DNA of 64,000 nt from Dictyophora rubrovolvata (taxonomy: Eukaryota > Basidiomycota > Agaricomycetes > Phallales > Phallaceae): the NCBI GenBank assembly GCA_029959195.1, contig CP114117.1:1674001-1738000 (forward strand). The letters are read 5' to 3'. The notes below the pieces were generated by a model. It was not told the origin of the DNA. It saw only the letters and a program-made list of their open reading frames with translations, and made no database searches. Every line of letters begins with the position of its first letter. Within the stretch, counting starts at the first letter, position 1. The position numbers and the translations under genes are program-made. This document shows, one piece after another, positions 36,080 through 47,238 of this stretch.

Positions 36080-37255
36080 CTACAACTTTCCCTTTACATA
36101 ATTTTCTTCATTTTTCATTACCCTTTTCCATCGCTTCATGTCGATATGCTCTAATTTACAAGCTTGTCGAAAAATCTCACTCTCGAGAAGAGCGATCCCA
36201 ATTCTGTCCTCCAGACTAAGCTGTCCGGGCGCGTACAGCTCAAAATTTGGACTACAGTCATAACCTATTTGGGCCACACGTATAAGGATTGCCCTATATA
36301 CAATTAGAAAGACGAAGACAAATAAGATGATTTTAGAGACTTACGAAGTCAATCCCGTTATCGGTTTCACGCCCTGAGACTCTCGTCCAGTATAAAACGT
36401 ATGTATTCGAACTGGTCGGTTATTCCAAGAAATGTCCCTAAAAGTGTGGTAATATTTGGAAAAATCCAGAGTACCCTTGGATGTGTCCAAGTTCTGAGCT
36501 TCATGGAAGACACTTGTCCCTCGGAGATGTACAGGCTGGGGTGATGGCACACCAGTGTTTTCCAACGGTTCTGGCTCACGAACAGGCGAGATAGTTAGGA
36601 AGCCATATAGTGGGTGGGAGAATATGCTACGGACTTCTCGAGCATTTAAAAAGGGCTAAAGACTTGTATCCCCTTAAACAAATAAATAAAGCTTAACACG
36701 CACCTTTAACGACCTATCGAGGACTAATACGACGATCCTAGGTTATTATTCAGCATGTAGTTTTGACAATATGATACTCGAGTAGGTCGTACGGGGTTAC
36801 AAGCATGTCATTGCTGGACAAAAACGGTTCTAATGAACAAAGAAATAATACTTTACTCTTATCCAGAGGCAACCCAATCTGGCATAGATTCAATAAACTA
36901 TTAGATAAAATACTAACCATAAACCAACTTGAATGAACGCACCTCTTCAAATGCTTCTCTTCTCTGTGTGATAGATACATACAGCACACTGAGGTTCCTT
37001 ATAGTTCATAAAGGACGTACGGCGGTATTTTCAAGTGAATGGTCGGAAGCTTCTGTCTTACCACCAGGTAACGATGTGTCCCCAGGATATGATCGTAATT
37101 TATCAGAACGACTTAAAATAACTTAGTAAAAGCTGTAGTGCATATTGACTTAAGAGACTTTACCGGCTAAGAATGACGTACAAGTCTCCTTCGCGGCCAA
37201 CGAATAGGGCGACAAGAACTGCCGCGCGCCGTGATCGAGGGAGATGACCACGCAT
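36080..37255 (-). CDS. PCD1: Nudix hydrolase, CoA-diphosphatase type (Pcd1/NUDT7-8-like)
   Basis: RSRRAAVLVALFVGREGDLY, SDKLRSYPGDTSLPGGKTE and LREAFEEVGLPLDKSKV form a Nudix box preceded by the LPGGK block of CoA-specific members. MLVTPIVVLVLDRSLKPFLN, RIHTFYTGRE with GVKPITGLTSAILIRVAQ, and a basic C-terminus ending ENYVKGKL follow. These enzymes cleave CoA and acyl-CoA to phosphopantetheines, often in peroxisomes. No clear PTS1 is present, as the end is GKL, a weak variant. The given start (37255) is the first in-frame Met, but family-like sequence (CLRNLSSYRAPK) continues upstream to an acceptor at 37304. The true first exon is therefore further upstream and unresolved. Confidence 0.85.
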
Positions 37256-37553
37256 TTTCGGAGCACGATACGAAGAGAGGTTACGAAGACATCTGCCGAG
37301 AGGCTGTTACTATGACATATTGATATCGTGTTATGGACTCAAAACGTTATCGTTTCTTTTTTGAAGTGGGCTGTCCCCTCCCAGGGTTTGCTAGGTCGAT
37401 GAAAATTCCACAAAGACACTCTATTCCTACTCATTCTCAAAGACAGGGTATGACGAACAAGGCAAAACAGGAATGTCAGCTAGTTGGAGCGGCCACTGGT
37501 CAAGATGAAGGTTTCGGACTTTGTGCTGCTTAGTCATCCTTCTCTTTACAAGC

Positions 37554-38404
37554 CTACAGTTCGTCTGAATTTCCAAACGAAATGACCGACGCATCGAGAT
37601 AAGAAGTATCGCCAAATTTCAGCAGTTTTCCAGAGTTGCCTTGCAATTCATAAAGAGTCACACTGGCATTGGGACAAAATCGGATTGTTGAGACGTTTCC
37701 ATGAGATCCATCATTCCTTTCGTCTTTCATTCCTCGTGCCTGTACCAGATAACGAGTCATAGTGCCTGTCGAAGGTTCATAGGAAAAGAAGACTTAATAT
37801 GGGATTTTTATACATACTGATAACGGCTCCATGTCCGACTATGAGAACATTCACAGCTCGACCTTGGTTCACCTGAAAGCACCGACCTAGTTCGGGTACA
37901 AGTACACCATCCCAAAAGTCGAAAATTCTCTTTGTGAATGATTCTACATTCTCTATTGTCGCCTGCTCAGCTGCGTTTCTTATCTCTTTATAAGGTTTGC
38001 CTTGAAGGTTACCCATGTACTTAATGAGAATCAGTGAGTACTAATTGACTTGAGAAACCTCGCACACTTATGACTTACCCGTTCCCGCAAGAGCTCAGAA
38101 AGATGGATTGGCACGTCTTTATGATACTTTGCTATGAGACGCGCTGTCTATAAAACACCCAGTCATTAATGACTTTAAGGCTATGACTTTCCTTTCAACA
38201 CTGAATGTGACTCACGTCATACGCTCGTTTCAGATCGCTAGAATATATGAGGTCAAATTGTACGCATTTTAGAACCCCAGCGACCCTTTCAGCTTGATCA
38301 ATCCCCACTTGGTTTAGAAGTGTATCTTGTTGGCCTTGAATGATTCTATTGTTGTTCTCTTCAGTTTGACCGTGTCGCACTACATAGATCATAGCACACT
38401 GCAT
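37554..38404 (-). CDS. Histidine phosphatase (phosphoglycerate-mutase-like)
   Basis: The start MQCAMIYVVRHGQTEENNNR carries the catalytic RHG motif. IQGQQDTLLNQVGIDQAERV, YSSDLKRAYD, TARLIAKYH, LSELLRERYMGNLQGK and VLIVGHGAVIS with the second His follow. The C-terminus encodes NVSTIRFCPNASVTLYELQG. The layout is that of the broad-specificity branch (SixA/Gpm-like, TIGAR-like) and not a glycolytic mutase, because the usual mutase insert is missing. Substrate unknown. No targeting signal or membrane segment. Confidence 0.85.
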
Positions 38405-38750
38405 CGTGATGTCAAGCAAAGGTAGGCGAGGTGACCCTAGGTTAACAAGTAGTACTATCTGCCACTTCCTTCCTAATTATAAACGTTCTGCAAAATCTCT
38501 GTTTTGTGACCGCCGCGGTCATGGATTATTATACATTGTTCATTCATGGGCAGGGAAAAACGTGTGATTGACACAGGGACGAAAATAAAATTTGAAATGA
38601 AAAGAACAAGCTTGGATTCAATAATAGATTCACGAGAGACACCGTGGACCAACAGTGGCCAATCAAGGATTAAAGGCGGGTGTCGCTTTTCATGTTTAGT
38701 CGCGGCAACGGGGAACTATACAAAAAGGAGAAATCATGCATCTTAAGATA
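38405..38750. other. Intergenic between histidine phosphatase and YTH gene
   Basis: Likely histidine phosphatase promoter plus YTH 3' UTR; nothing else recognisable. Confidence 0.5.
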
Positions 38751-40127
38751 TCAATAATTGCCCGACAAATTTCCTAGACCATACGATCCTGACGGCGTCG
38801 GACTAGTATTGGTATTTCTCATAACGTTTTGAAGGTATGGCCCTTGAGCGACAGGTAGGGGTGCCGGTAAATTTATCCCATATAAAGACGAATTGGGACT
38901 GGGAGCCTGGTAACCATGTTGACTCTGAGGAGGACTAGGACTAGCAGGCTGTTGAGGAACTGTCGCCAGCTGTTTTTGCAATGCCTGGAGCTAATGTTCA
39001 ACGTGATTAATATATAGAAAACACGGAAACTACAGGAAAAAAATGCATACCTCATAATAAGCGAAATCTTGCAACAAAGAGGTTCGGGCAGGATGAGTAA
39101 CGAAGATTCGAAGCATCTCTTGCCCAGCTTCAGGAAGAAGTTCCTGTGTATCTCGAGAATTTGTGACCGGTTTACGTTCTTGAGTATTACTGAACAAAAT
39201 CACAAACATGAAGCAAAAAAGAAAATTGAAGCAATTGAAGCGACTTACTTGAGACGGATATGGCGGAGGTTGGCATTAGGAATATCCCTGACAAAGATCC
39301 ATCGTACTTTAAAGACACCCTTCCACTTGTCAGAGGCCCAGACAGTGCTGCTACGGGTATAATCGACCGGAGTAAGCATTTCTGCTATGCCACAAAAGTG
39401 ACCGCTAGCGAGCATATCAATAAACGAGCGAGAGTACATTAATGTATGGCGTTACCTAGCGTTGACACTAAAAAATAGATATACAGGGCCTCGCCCGTTA
39501 CATTCTTTAAACGCCTTATCCAATCGTTTATTTCCAGGATCGGTCGAACTCCAAATCTCGTACTTTAAGGATTTATGCACGTCGTCTTCAGTGAACGATT
39601 TGATCACAAAAAAACGAGCATAATTAGGACGAAGATCGAAGGAGGTAGGATTGTAACCTTTGGTGGCAATCAAGGTAGGCACGTCTATGGGAGCGATATT
39701 ATATGCAGATAAGAGCTTATTGGTCGCAACTTGTCCGTTGCTATTGCTTGCAGAAGAGTTAGCGAAAAGTGACATGCCACTCATTCTAGGTGCTTGTTGC
39801 TGTTGCTGCTGTTGTTGCTGAAGATATTGAGGCGGGATATTTGGAACAGGTGGAACCATCTGAGACTGTCCGCTAGTATTATTGCCCCATAATTGACTTT
39901 GAAATTGTAAATTGGAGTTCGAAGTTCGATGAGTTAAAGTCCTTTCCTTTTGTTCCCATACGTTCGTGGTATTTTGTGGACCATCGGAAAAAGGTACCTG
40001 TTCATTACCGCCGAGGTTGAGACGGTTCCCCGCAAGACTCTGAAGGCGACTGTTCGGAGAGCCTAAGCCTGGTGTGCCATAACCAAGACTAGCAAATACT
40101 GCCTGGAAAGCTTGATTCGTCGTGTTC

Positions 40128-40173
<46 letters not shown>

Positions 40174-41519
40174 GCTGTGGCTGTTGTTGAATCTGACTAC
40201 AGAAATCATCGACCATTACATCAACCAGACACATAATATAACTCACGCTAAATCAGGAGTCCGCAGACCTCCCCCGACTGACCCACGTAAACTCTGGGTA
40301 TTGAACCGAGGAGGGACTGCTTGACCAGAGACATTGTTCAGCAATAATTGTGACGTTTCTTTAGGGGACGTTCCCGACGACAATTCCAAAGCGCTAAGGG
40401 CACGCTGCACATCATCAATACCTCCATTTCCCGATGACGTTTGGTTGTAAACCGGATGAGGGTTGCCGACCGTGGATGCCTTCCAATCAACTGATCCCCA
40501 AGGACTTCGGGATCCGGGGCTTCCGTAGAGATTGGGTGTTTGCGGTTGCGGTTGCTGGGAGGAAATAGCCTGTTGGTATTCCAAGGTATCATCATCGTAG
40601 CCTTCCTCAGTAAATTGATCATCTGCCTCAGAAGACGGAGTGGCGTTGTCAGATCCAATCGAGCCCGGAGGAGCATCCATCCCAAGGCCAATTGTGTTGT
40701 TCCTCCGCGGTTTAAGTCCTGCCAGAGTGCCTGATCTTTTAATTCCCGACGCGCCGGAATGACTTGCGCCATAGGTAAGAGACTGATGTCTTCGTACACC
40801 GGCACCAGATGGCGGTGGAGAAGGGACGTTCAAAGGTGCGAACGACGGAGAGAGCGGCGAAGAAGAACTTGGCGTTAAATTGGAATTTTCAATGCTCCGT
40901 AACTGCTGTGTAGTGCTCATGTCTGCCTGAAAAGAAGAACAAAGTCAATATCCGGAAGGGTATGAACCGAGAAAATCATCATTGATATTTACCTCCTCCG
41001 CATGTCTCAGGCCTCTCATTTCTGCTTCCCAATCTTCTTCTCCTTCACCATCAAGGCCGTGTTCAGCATGAATAGCACTTAGGCTATTCAAATTGCGAAG
41101 AGGAGTGGTTGAACCGGACTGCCTGGATTTGGATTGATAGTCTATAAGATGAAAGGAAATAGAAAATTACGATCACTATGATCTTATATGCAAAGAAAAC
41201 AACCGTGCATACTCTTGGTTGTATGGTATTTTGTGGGTAACGATGTTTGACGGTGTAGACTGGCATTTTTCTCCCCAACTGCTCCGACTGGGGCAACCCA
41301 TTCTTCCTCGGGATGAAGGTATTCATCCTCAAGTCCGGTGGATGATAGGTCACCGCTCTCTTCTGATATCATCGTTCTGGATGCATTCCTAGCTGATCGA
41401 CCGTGCGTTGATATAGTATGGTATCGTCTCACACCACTTCCAGAGGCAGTTTGTGGGGGAGAAGGCGGAACGGAAGGACTGGTCGGGACTGCAGGCTGTG
41501 TCGGTTTCGGAGAGGACAT
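38751..41519 (-). CDS. PHO92: YTH-domain RNA-binding protein (m6A reader, Pho92/Mrb1/YTHDF type)
   Basis: Starts [20 protein letters not shown]; long disordered Ser/Pro/Gln-rich N-half with [13 protein letters not shown]-like repeats and two polyglutamine runs. The C-terminal YTH domain is complete: [109 protein letters not shown]. All three cage tryptophans expected for N6-methyladenosine recognition are visible ([14 protein letters not shown]). A short Gln/Pro tail ends GNLSGNY. A role in binding methylated mRNA and regulating its decay is inferred from the family; the disordered half may promote condensation. Confidence 0.92.
40127..40177 (-). repeat. CAA/CAG repeat, 17 uninterrupted glutamine codons
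   Basis: On the coding (minus) strand a run of mostly CAA with CAG at its ends encodes 17 Gln inside the YTH protein, preceded by QIQQQP. A second run of 9 Gln lies near 39795-39825. Confidence 0.9.
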
Positions 41520-41880
41520 ACTTGTTCTTTCTCGAAATCTAGAAGAAAAACAAGTCTTTCTGTCCGTCGTTATTTGGATAGAGGAAAGGAAGTAAAGGGT
41601 CGCTGGCGACTCCGTCGTCTGCGTGGAATGGATTTGTAAATCAGTGGGCGCTACTTGCACGGAAAGGGTCACTATTAACATTTCCTTCAGCTACAGCGAA
41701 TCGCATGTGAATTAGGAAAGTTTGGTTTGTCAAATGATAAAATTCAATTATATAAATTCGAGCTGGAGAATAAATTAAACATGATGTCTTTGAACCCGAG
41801 AAATTTTTTGATAAGAACATTAATACAACAGTAGCTAAACACGAAACGGACATTTTTCATCGCTTTACAGAAGGATAATT
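41520..41880. other. Intergenic, YTH promoter side
   Basis: Upstream of the YTH start and downstream of the Clp1-like stop, both minus strand. No element recognised. Confidence 0.5.
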
Positions 41881-43012
41881 TTAGACCCGCTTTCTGTTTT
41901 TCTCGCTTGGAGATTCGATATCAGAATGACAGCCATCTCTACTCTCGCCAGATGCACTTGAGTCGTCCTCCGCTTCCCGTTCGGAGCTTGGACCTGGTGG
42001 TGTGGAGATAGGCTTCATCCAAATTCTATGGTACCTCCCCAAAGCGGCCTTGATTTCAACCCTCATTCCTAGATACTCCACATTTCGAACGACGCCTTGC
42101 CAGGTCAGAGTACTATTTTGAAGAGAGTCTTCGATGTGATTGAAGGTTCCAAAGTACAAGTAGTAGAAAAGATGTGGGATAGAAACTGGATCCGGGACAG
42201 GTAAGTAGATAATAGGGTGATTGGGACGAGACGACGGAAGTATATGTGGGGTCCGAATAGAGTTAATAGGGGAAGGACGATTTGAAGCTGTGAGATGTAA
42301 GCCGGGCGAACGGAAAGGACCAGATTGAGAACATGTCTGGCTTCTGTCGTGGACTTGATTGGGAGGGGTAGACTGAACATTCACTGACTGCCAGCTATGC
42401 AAGACTGATTGCAGTAAAGTTGACTGAATAGACAAGTATTGTTGATGCAACTGCATTTCGTCAGCCCACAAGTTTAAATCTTTATTGGTAGGTTTAAATA
42501 AATGATTCTAAACCTTGAAAGCCATCCTTTGCGGCACAGTTTGCTGTATTGGACGACGAGATCGATGATCATTCGAGGATTCAGACTCGGTCAGACCCGG
42601 AGGTATTGCTTGTGCAGGTCTAGGATCATCCGGATCCAAAACAGTGTTTTTTGGTACCACTAATGAATAAAGCAACAGGATGTGGCAGATGTTTGGAATT
42701 ATTAGGGGAGGTAAACAAACAGAAAGCACTTGGGAGCGTACCTACAGTGCAATCAGCCGTTTCAGGCTTATTCCAATAGTTCCCAGCAAAACGATGTAAC
42801 TTGGAGGGAGAAAAAGCGGAGCAAGAGATGGCATCATGGATTTATGAAACCATAGATGACAGGGGAATATGACATACTTGCGAGATTATATACAAATCGG
42901 GAACGCCATCCAATGAAGACTCAGAGGAGGGAACCGTACACAGATGGGACAAAGAAGACGAGGACGCAGGAATGCGAGTCAAAACACGTTCATGAAGGGG
43001 AGGTTTCGACAT
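41881..43012 (-). CDS. Clp1 (clampless)-like agaricomycete protein, tentative
   Basis: Starts MSKPPLHERVLTRIPASSSS; short exons then give DGVPDLYIISQ, LHRFAGNYWNKPETADCTV, PQRMAFKDLNLWADEMQLHQ, and the best conserved part, HPIIYLPVPDPVSIPHLFYY followed by LYFGTFNHIEDSL and VRNVEYLGMRVEIKAALGRY. That last block resembles proteins annotated as Clp1-like in mushroom fungi. In Coprinopsis, clp1 acts downstream of the A mating-type genes in clamp-cell formation. The C-terminus is acidic and Ser-rich. Similarity is by memory of the motif pattern only; a BTB-like fold is an alternative description of the core. Confidence 0.5.
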
Positions 43013-43973
43013 GATCTTGACTTTGAGAAAGAAAGTGGCAAAGGACGGCGACGGTTATTTGGTGTCGTTTGGAAGCTAGCCAAGGACAGACCTTACCTCC
43101 TGAAAGTTTACGGGATCAGCCGCACAATCGTGAAAAGATGGTGTCTTCTTTGTTAAAGAATGCCAGGGTGTGCGACTGAAGGAAAAAGGAAGGCGAAAGG
43201 CTGGTATTAGTGTTATATAGAGTGTGAACGAAAATAATTCACGGTTCGGACAGTTGTCCTAGCTGGTGAATTCCGCATGACGAACATGTGTTCTGGCGAT
43301 CAAAATAAATGAACAGAGAAATTATTCGAGCCCCTGCACTGCTGTCCTGAAAGATAATTGTGTTCTCCAATTTGGCAATGACCGAAGCCAAATTCAGCAT
43401 AGACTCGTGTTTTGGCTTTTATTGTTCATTGTCAACGCCTAAATCAGGAGAAATAAATAAATAAATAAATATATGTCAGCGGGGGAGATATATTAAAAAA
43501 TACCGTTACCACTTCATGTTGGAAACCACTGCAACTTAATTGCGCTATTTTGAGTGAATTTTAACTCGCAGCTCGTCGTGAGTGCGCCGCTTACCAAGAA
43601 AGGCAAGTGCTACCAAATAGGACCTATTGTCTAATGCGACTCAAGTTTCTACCGACCCTAAATTCTTGAAAGACTATTAGATCACTGTGATAGAGTAGTA
43701 CTATGTTTGAAGCACCGACAAAAAACACGGATGCCCTTGACAGTCACTAATACAACGGTTAGCAACGTACAATCACAAGCCTGAACTTGAACGAGTTTTA
43801 TGAAGTAGATTCGAAACAATTACTGAGATTCAATTCGAGCATCATATATGTAATTCGCAATAATTGAATGGGAGTTCTAGATGAAGATGTGTATTTTGAT
43901 ATTATATAATCTTCACTGAAAGTAACTACAACTACTCCTCCAGGGTGAATTAACGTGCATGAGTTTTTCTAAT
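43013..43973. other. Intergenic, about 1 kb
   Basis: Promoter side of the Clp1-like gene and 3' side of the cupredoxin gene. Contains an AAAT/AATA microsatellite near 43449-43470. A plus-strand frame at 42944-43156 mostly mirrors the Clp1-like first exon. No further gene seen. Confidence 0.55.
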
Positions 43974-45013
43974 CTAAGCCATCGTAACGAAAAGACCCAT
44001 AACAGTAACTAAGAATGTGGCCACAGTCACGACCGATCCCTTCACCGCGCCGCTTGAGCTTCCAGACCCGGAGCTGGAACCGCTGGAACCACTGGAGCCG
44101 CTGATCTGGGAGGGGATAGCTGTTTGTACGACGCCTGAACCAGACGACTGAGGCATGGTAGCCTATAAGTTGAGAGATGGTTTTAGTTTTCCTATTTTGG
44201 TAGGCAGGAAAGTAGGAACAACACATACAGTAGCTTCGCTGGTGACCTTGCTAGCTGCAGCCTGGAGTTCGCTAATGGCGGATGAGTTGCTAGGGTTGAT
44301 AATCCTAAGTGGTATATGTTGTCAGCCTGACGTCATAGACAAATTTAAAGAAAAATATCTTACATTACCATTGCCATTTCACAGTGAAAGACCGGTTTGA
44401 CTTGCTACTAATAGTTTTAACAAGGTAAAGAAAAAGGGCATTTGTTTACAACTTACGGGACAAAAGAAGGAAATCGCTGAGAAAATGAAGAAGTTCTTTA
44501 CATTGCGAAATAGCGAATAAAACATAGCACTCACGTGAAGAATCGTTGATAGTGACCGCGTAAGAGTCTCCTGGGGTCAATAATCCAGTGTTCAAACCTC
44601 CTGCCATTTGCGTGCAGGGCGAGTTGGGGTCGGACTGTACAATACCATGCATGACCATCGAGTCTCTGATAAATTTCAAAGTTGAATTGAAAACAAGAAA
44701 GATCCACTGGACGGGGACTCCCGCTTGAAACTCACTTAGAGACTTGGAAAACAATAGTGTCCTTAGGTTTGGCACTGACAGTGTTAGGGTTGAACGTGAG
44801 GCTGTCTCCTTGTCCGAGCGTGACCTAGTTTTTACGAGATTGTCAGCTGGTGCTTCGGGAAACCGAATGGAATATCAAACTCACGATATGAATATCTGTG
44901 GGAAGCGGGGCAGCAGAGGAAGAGGAACTAGATGTAGGGTCAGGCGGCGGGGCACCGTATTGAGCAACTACGAAGGCTGGGAGGGCAAGAGAGGCGATAG
45001 ACAACAATAGCAT
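43974..45013 (-). CDS. GPI-anchored extracellular cupredoxin-domain protein
   Basis: Signal peptide MLLLSIASLALPAFVVAQYG, then PLPTDIHIVTLGQGDSLTFN and VSAKPKDTIVFQVSKDSMVM, then HGIVQSDPNSPCTQMAGGLN, and DSYAVTINDSSPISFFCP followed by QVKPVFHCEMAMVMIINP. This reproduces the blue-copper ligand set of fungal plastocyanin-like domains: His in VMHG, Cys in FFC, His in FHC, Met in EMAM. A Ser/Gly-rich spacer leads to a hydrophobic C-terminus (VTVATFLVTVMGLFVTMA), a typical GPI-attachment signal. The Cys ligand sits on a 20-nt micro-exon at 44457-44476. The function is unknown; relatives are cell-wall or secreted proteins induced in development or stress. Confidence 0.85.
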
Positions 45014-46015
45014 TTTTACTTTCTGATGAGATGAAACGTCAAGAGGTGTGGAAAGGCAGCCCTTGAGGAGTAATTGGGCACATTCTGTGCAGTTTTTATA
45101 TGCAGCGGGTGGGCCGGAAAAGCTGCTGCGGTTCGGTCACGTTTGTCGAAAACTAGGTGCGGTTACGATAGCCGATTGCACCCTAGTCATGGAGCCTGTC
45201 GTTGTTTTGAATGATATGATGATTCTGCCAATCCCATCCATTCTGCGTAGTACTAATTAATAATAGCAGCTATCAGCTAAGAACAGGGGAGTTTGGACAT
45301 AATAATACTAGCTCTGCTCACCCCGAGTCCCGTCTAAAAACAGACAACTTGCCATTATCTTTGATATTTCTTTTCTTATTAAAAAAATTAACGGTAGTAA
45401 TTTGGCCCGAATCGGGGTGGACGGAGAGAGCATTCTTTTTTTTTTCTGAATAGGCTACTGCGCATAAGGGTGACTTGTGTTCAGGTCCTCGGAGAAGAGC
45501 CGCTAGTTCGGCATGCGCTCCGAGCTTTCGAGACAACATCAATCATATACCTCGAGCAGCGGTGTCGAAACGAGAAAAGAGAAGGAGAAAAGAAAGGCAA
45601 AAGGGAAAAAATCATACAGTTCGTCGAGGTTTGCTTTTTTAAATACACGATCTATTTTTTTGTCTTTTCTGCGCAGTCCAGTGCACGAGCCAAACGTGAA
45701 GACACTCGCCGGCCAACCTCTCGATTTCCCATTTTTGAGGGAGTGAAACTGCGGAATCCTTTACTCTTAATCAACAGTTTCACATGCGCTACTCATGCAC
45801 CAATAAAGGACGCGGAAGGCTGACGTGGGAAATCCCATGGGAACAGACGGTAAAAATTAAAATCTCTCCCATCAAAGTGTCAATAACCACAACGTTAGTA
45901 TCTAATTATGGGTGTATGTATGTACGCAGTCATAATTTATTTCCAATACGTAGACCTGAACAATCATACACGTTAATGTTCCGTTCCAGTTGTATCACTC
46001 GCATCTGATCCTGAG
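45014..46015. other. Intergenic, about 1 kb
   Basis: Between the cupredoxin start and the second Nudix gene's stop. It includes a purine-rich stretch on the plus strand near 45570-45620. Open frames here look non-coding. No RNA gene seen. Confidence 0.55.
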
Positions 46016-47118
46016 TCAAGCGGTGCGCTAAACCAGATTCTTATTAGGGTAGCAGCTTACCTCTCCTGGGCTCCTTTCGACAATTGACCTATGGCGCGCT
46101 CCTGGAGGGCCACCTCGAGTCTCGTCACCTTCAAACGCGAGTATCATATGCTCCAGCAAATTGGAATTCTTCTGCAGACGAGGATTGAACACACGTTTGC
46201 CAAAAGACCCATACGCCAGCTTTCGAATGGCTTCGCGTTGACTCTCAGTATTAATACCGCCTTGCAGCAGCGAGGCCAGAGTATCAAGCAAATAATATTG
46301 AGGTGGCATGAGAAATATCTGTCAAGCATTCTAATCAGACTAGGATGATCTTATGTTTTTTGGAATGCAAGCTTTACTCTTTTTGCCATGAATTCAGATA
46401 TAGCATCCTTTGGTGCTATAAAACGAACGGATATAACTTCGATTCCTCCATCGGGGGTTGGTAACTGTTGTACAGCTTCCCCCGTGGTCGCATTACACCA
46501 CGTCTTCAATGTCGATAAAAAGGCGACGAAGAAATGTGCATGAAATCGCCTAAACATAGATTTTCTTTATAATCAGCGTTCCGTTGGCTAGGTATTTACC
46601 GAATGTATACCTTGGTGAAGTGGGAGGAGTAATCCACTCAGTGAAGGGAAGCAGTGCATCCACGCTCGGAGATAAATTAAAAGCCCTCAGCGATTGAGTA
46701 AACGATACATGTTGGGCATGAATTTCCTTCCTCGTGATTTCAAGCTCTTTAGTTGAGGGAAGTTGGGTGTCCGGTGTAGCCAATAAAATGCCCGTCTCTT
46801 CAAACGTCTCCCGTATCGCCGTCAGCTGGTTCGAGGTATCCTGTCGAGCATCAAATACACCGCCTGGAAAGACCTAGGAGATATAATTCCAAAATATTCA
46901 TATACACAATGACAAGCTGGTTTTTTGAAGTAAAACCGCACGTAAGCACCCGCGAATGACTTGGAGTTTGGATTTCTCTCCACCATCAGCACACGGTTTT
47001 GACTGTCAATTAGAATTAAGCTGGAAGATAGACGTGGGTGTGTTACTTTTGACTTTGAGCTCATGGCAACTTCACTCTTGAAAACTGGGAAGCTCCAATG
47101 AAGAGACCTTCTCAGCAT
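46016..47118 (-). CDS. Nudix hydrolase with extended box (NUDT19/Nudix-like)
   Basis: MLRRSLHWSFPVFKSEVAMS may be a short mitochondrial-type leader (basic, Ser/aromatic). The core reads LSSSLILIDSQNRVLMVERN, KSFAGAYVFPGGVFDARQDT, then AIRETFEETGILL. The REtfEE half of the Nudix box is intact, but the spacing from the Gly pair is longer than the standard 23-residue box, as in NUDT19-like proteins. EWITPPTSPRRFHAHFFVAF follows, then a C-terminal helical half with LMPPQYYLLDTLASLL. Splicing of the last intron gives the end SPGERTA. Substrate (CoA esters or similar) is inferred only. It starts 120 bp from the divergent Drn1 gene. Confidence 0.82.
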
Positions 47119-47238
47119 TCAGTCAAAGATAACAGTTTGGCACGTGATTCCAGCAAGCGCGAAGAAGTGACAACTTGAAGTTGACCTCTGCTTATGACCG
47201 TGACAGACACCTAATTCAATCCCAATAAACAGAACAAA

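Noticed and set aside
40112-40324. Plus-strand ORF with a long leucine run
   Set aside because: It is the complement of the polyglutamine codons in the YTH gene and has no other coding character.
44744-45010. Plus-strand ORF rich in Arg/Gly
   Set aside because: Antisense of the cupredoxin N-terminal exons, whose protein reading is much stronger.
43013-46015. Search for tRNA genes in the larger intergenic gaps
   Set aside because: No paired A-box/B-box or cloverleaf could be read here or in the other gaps.
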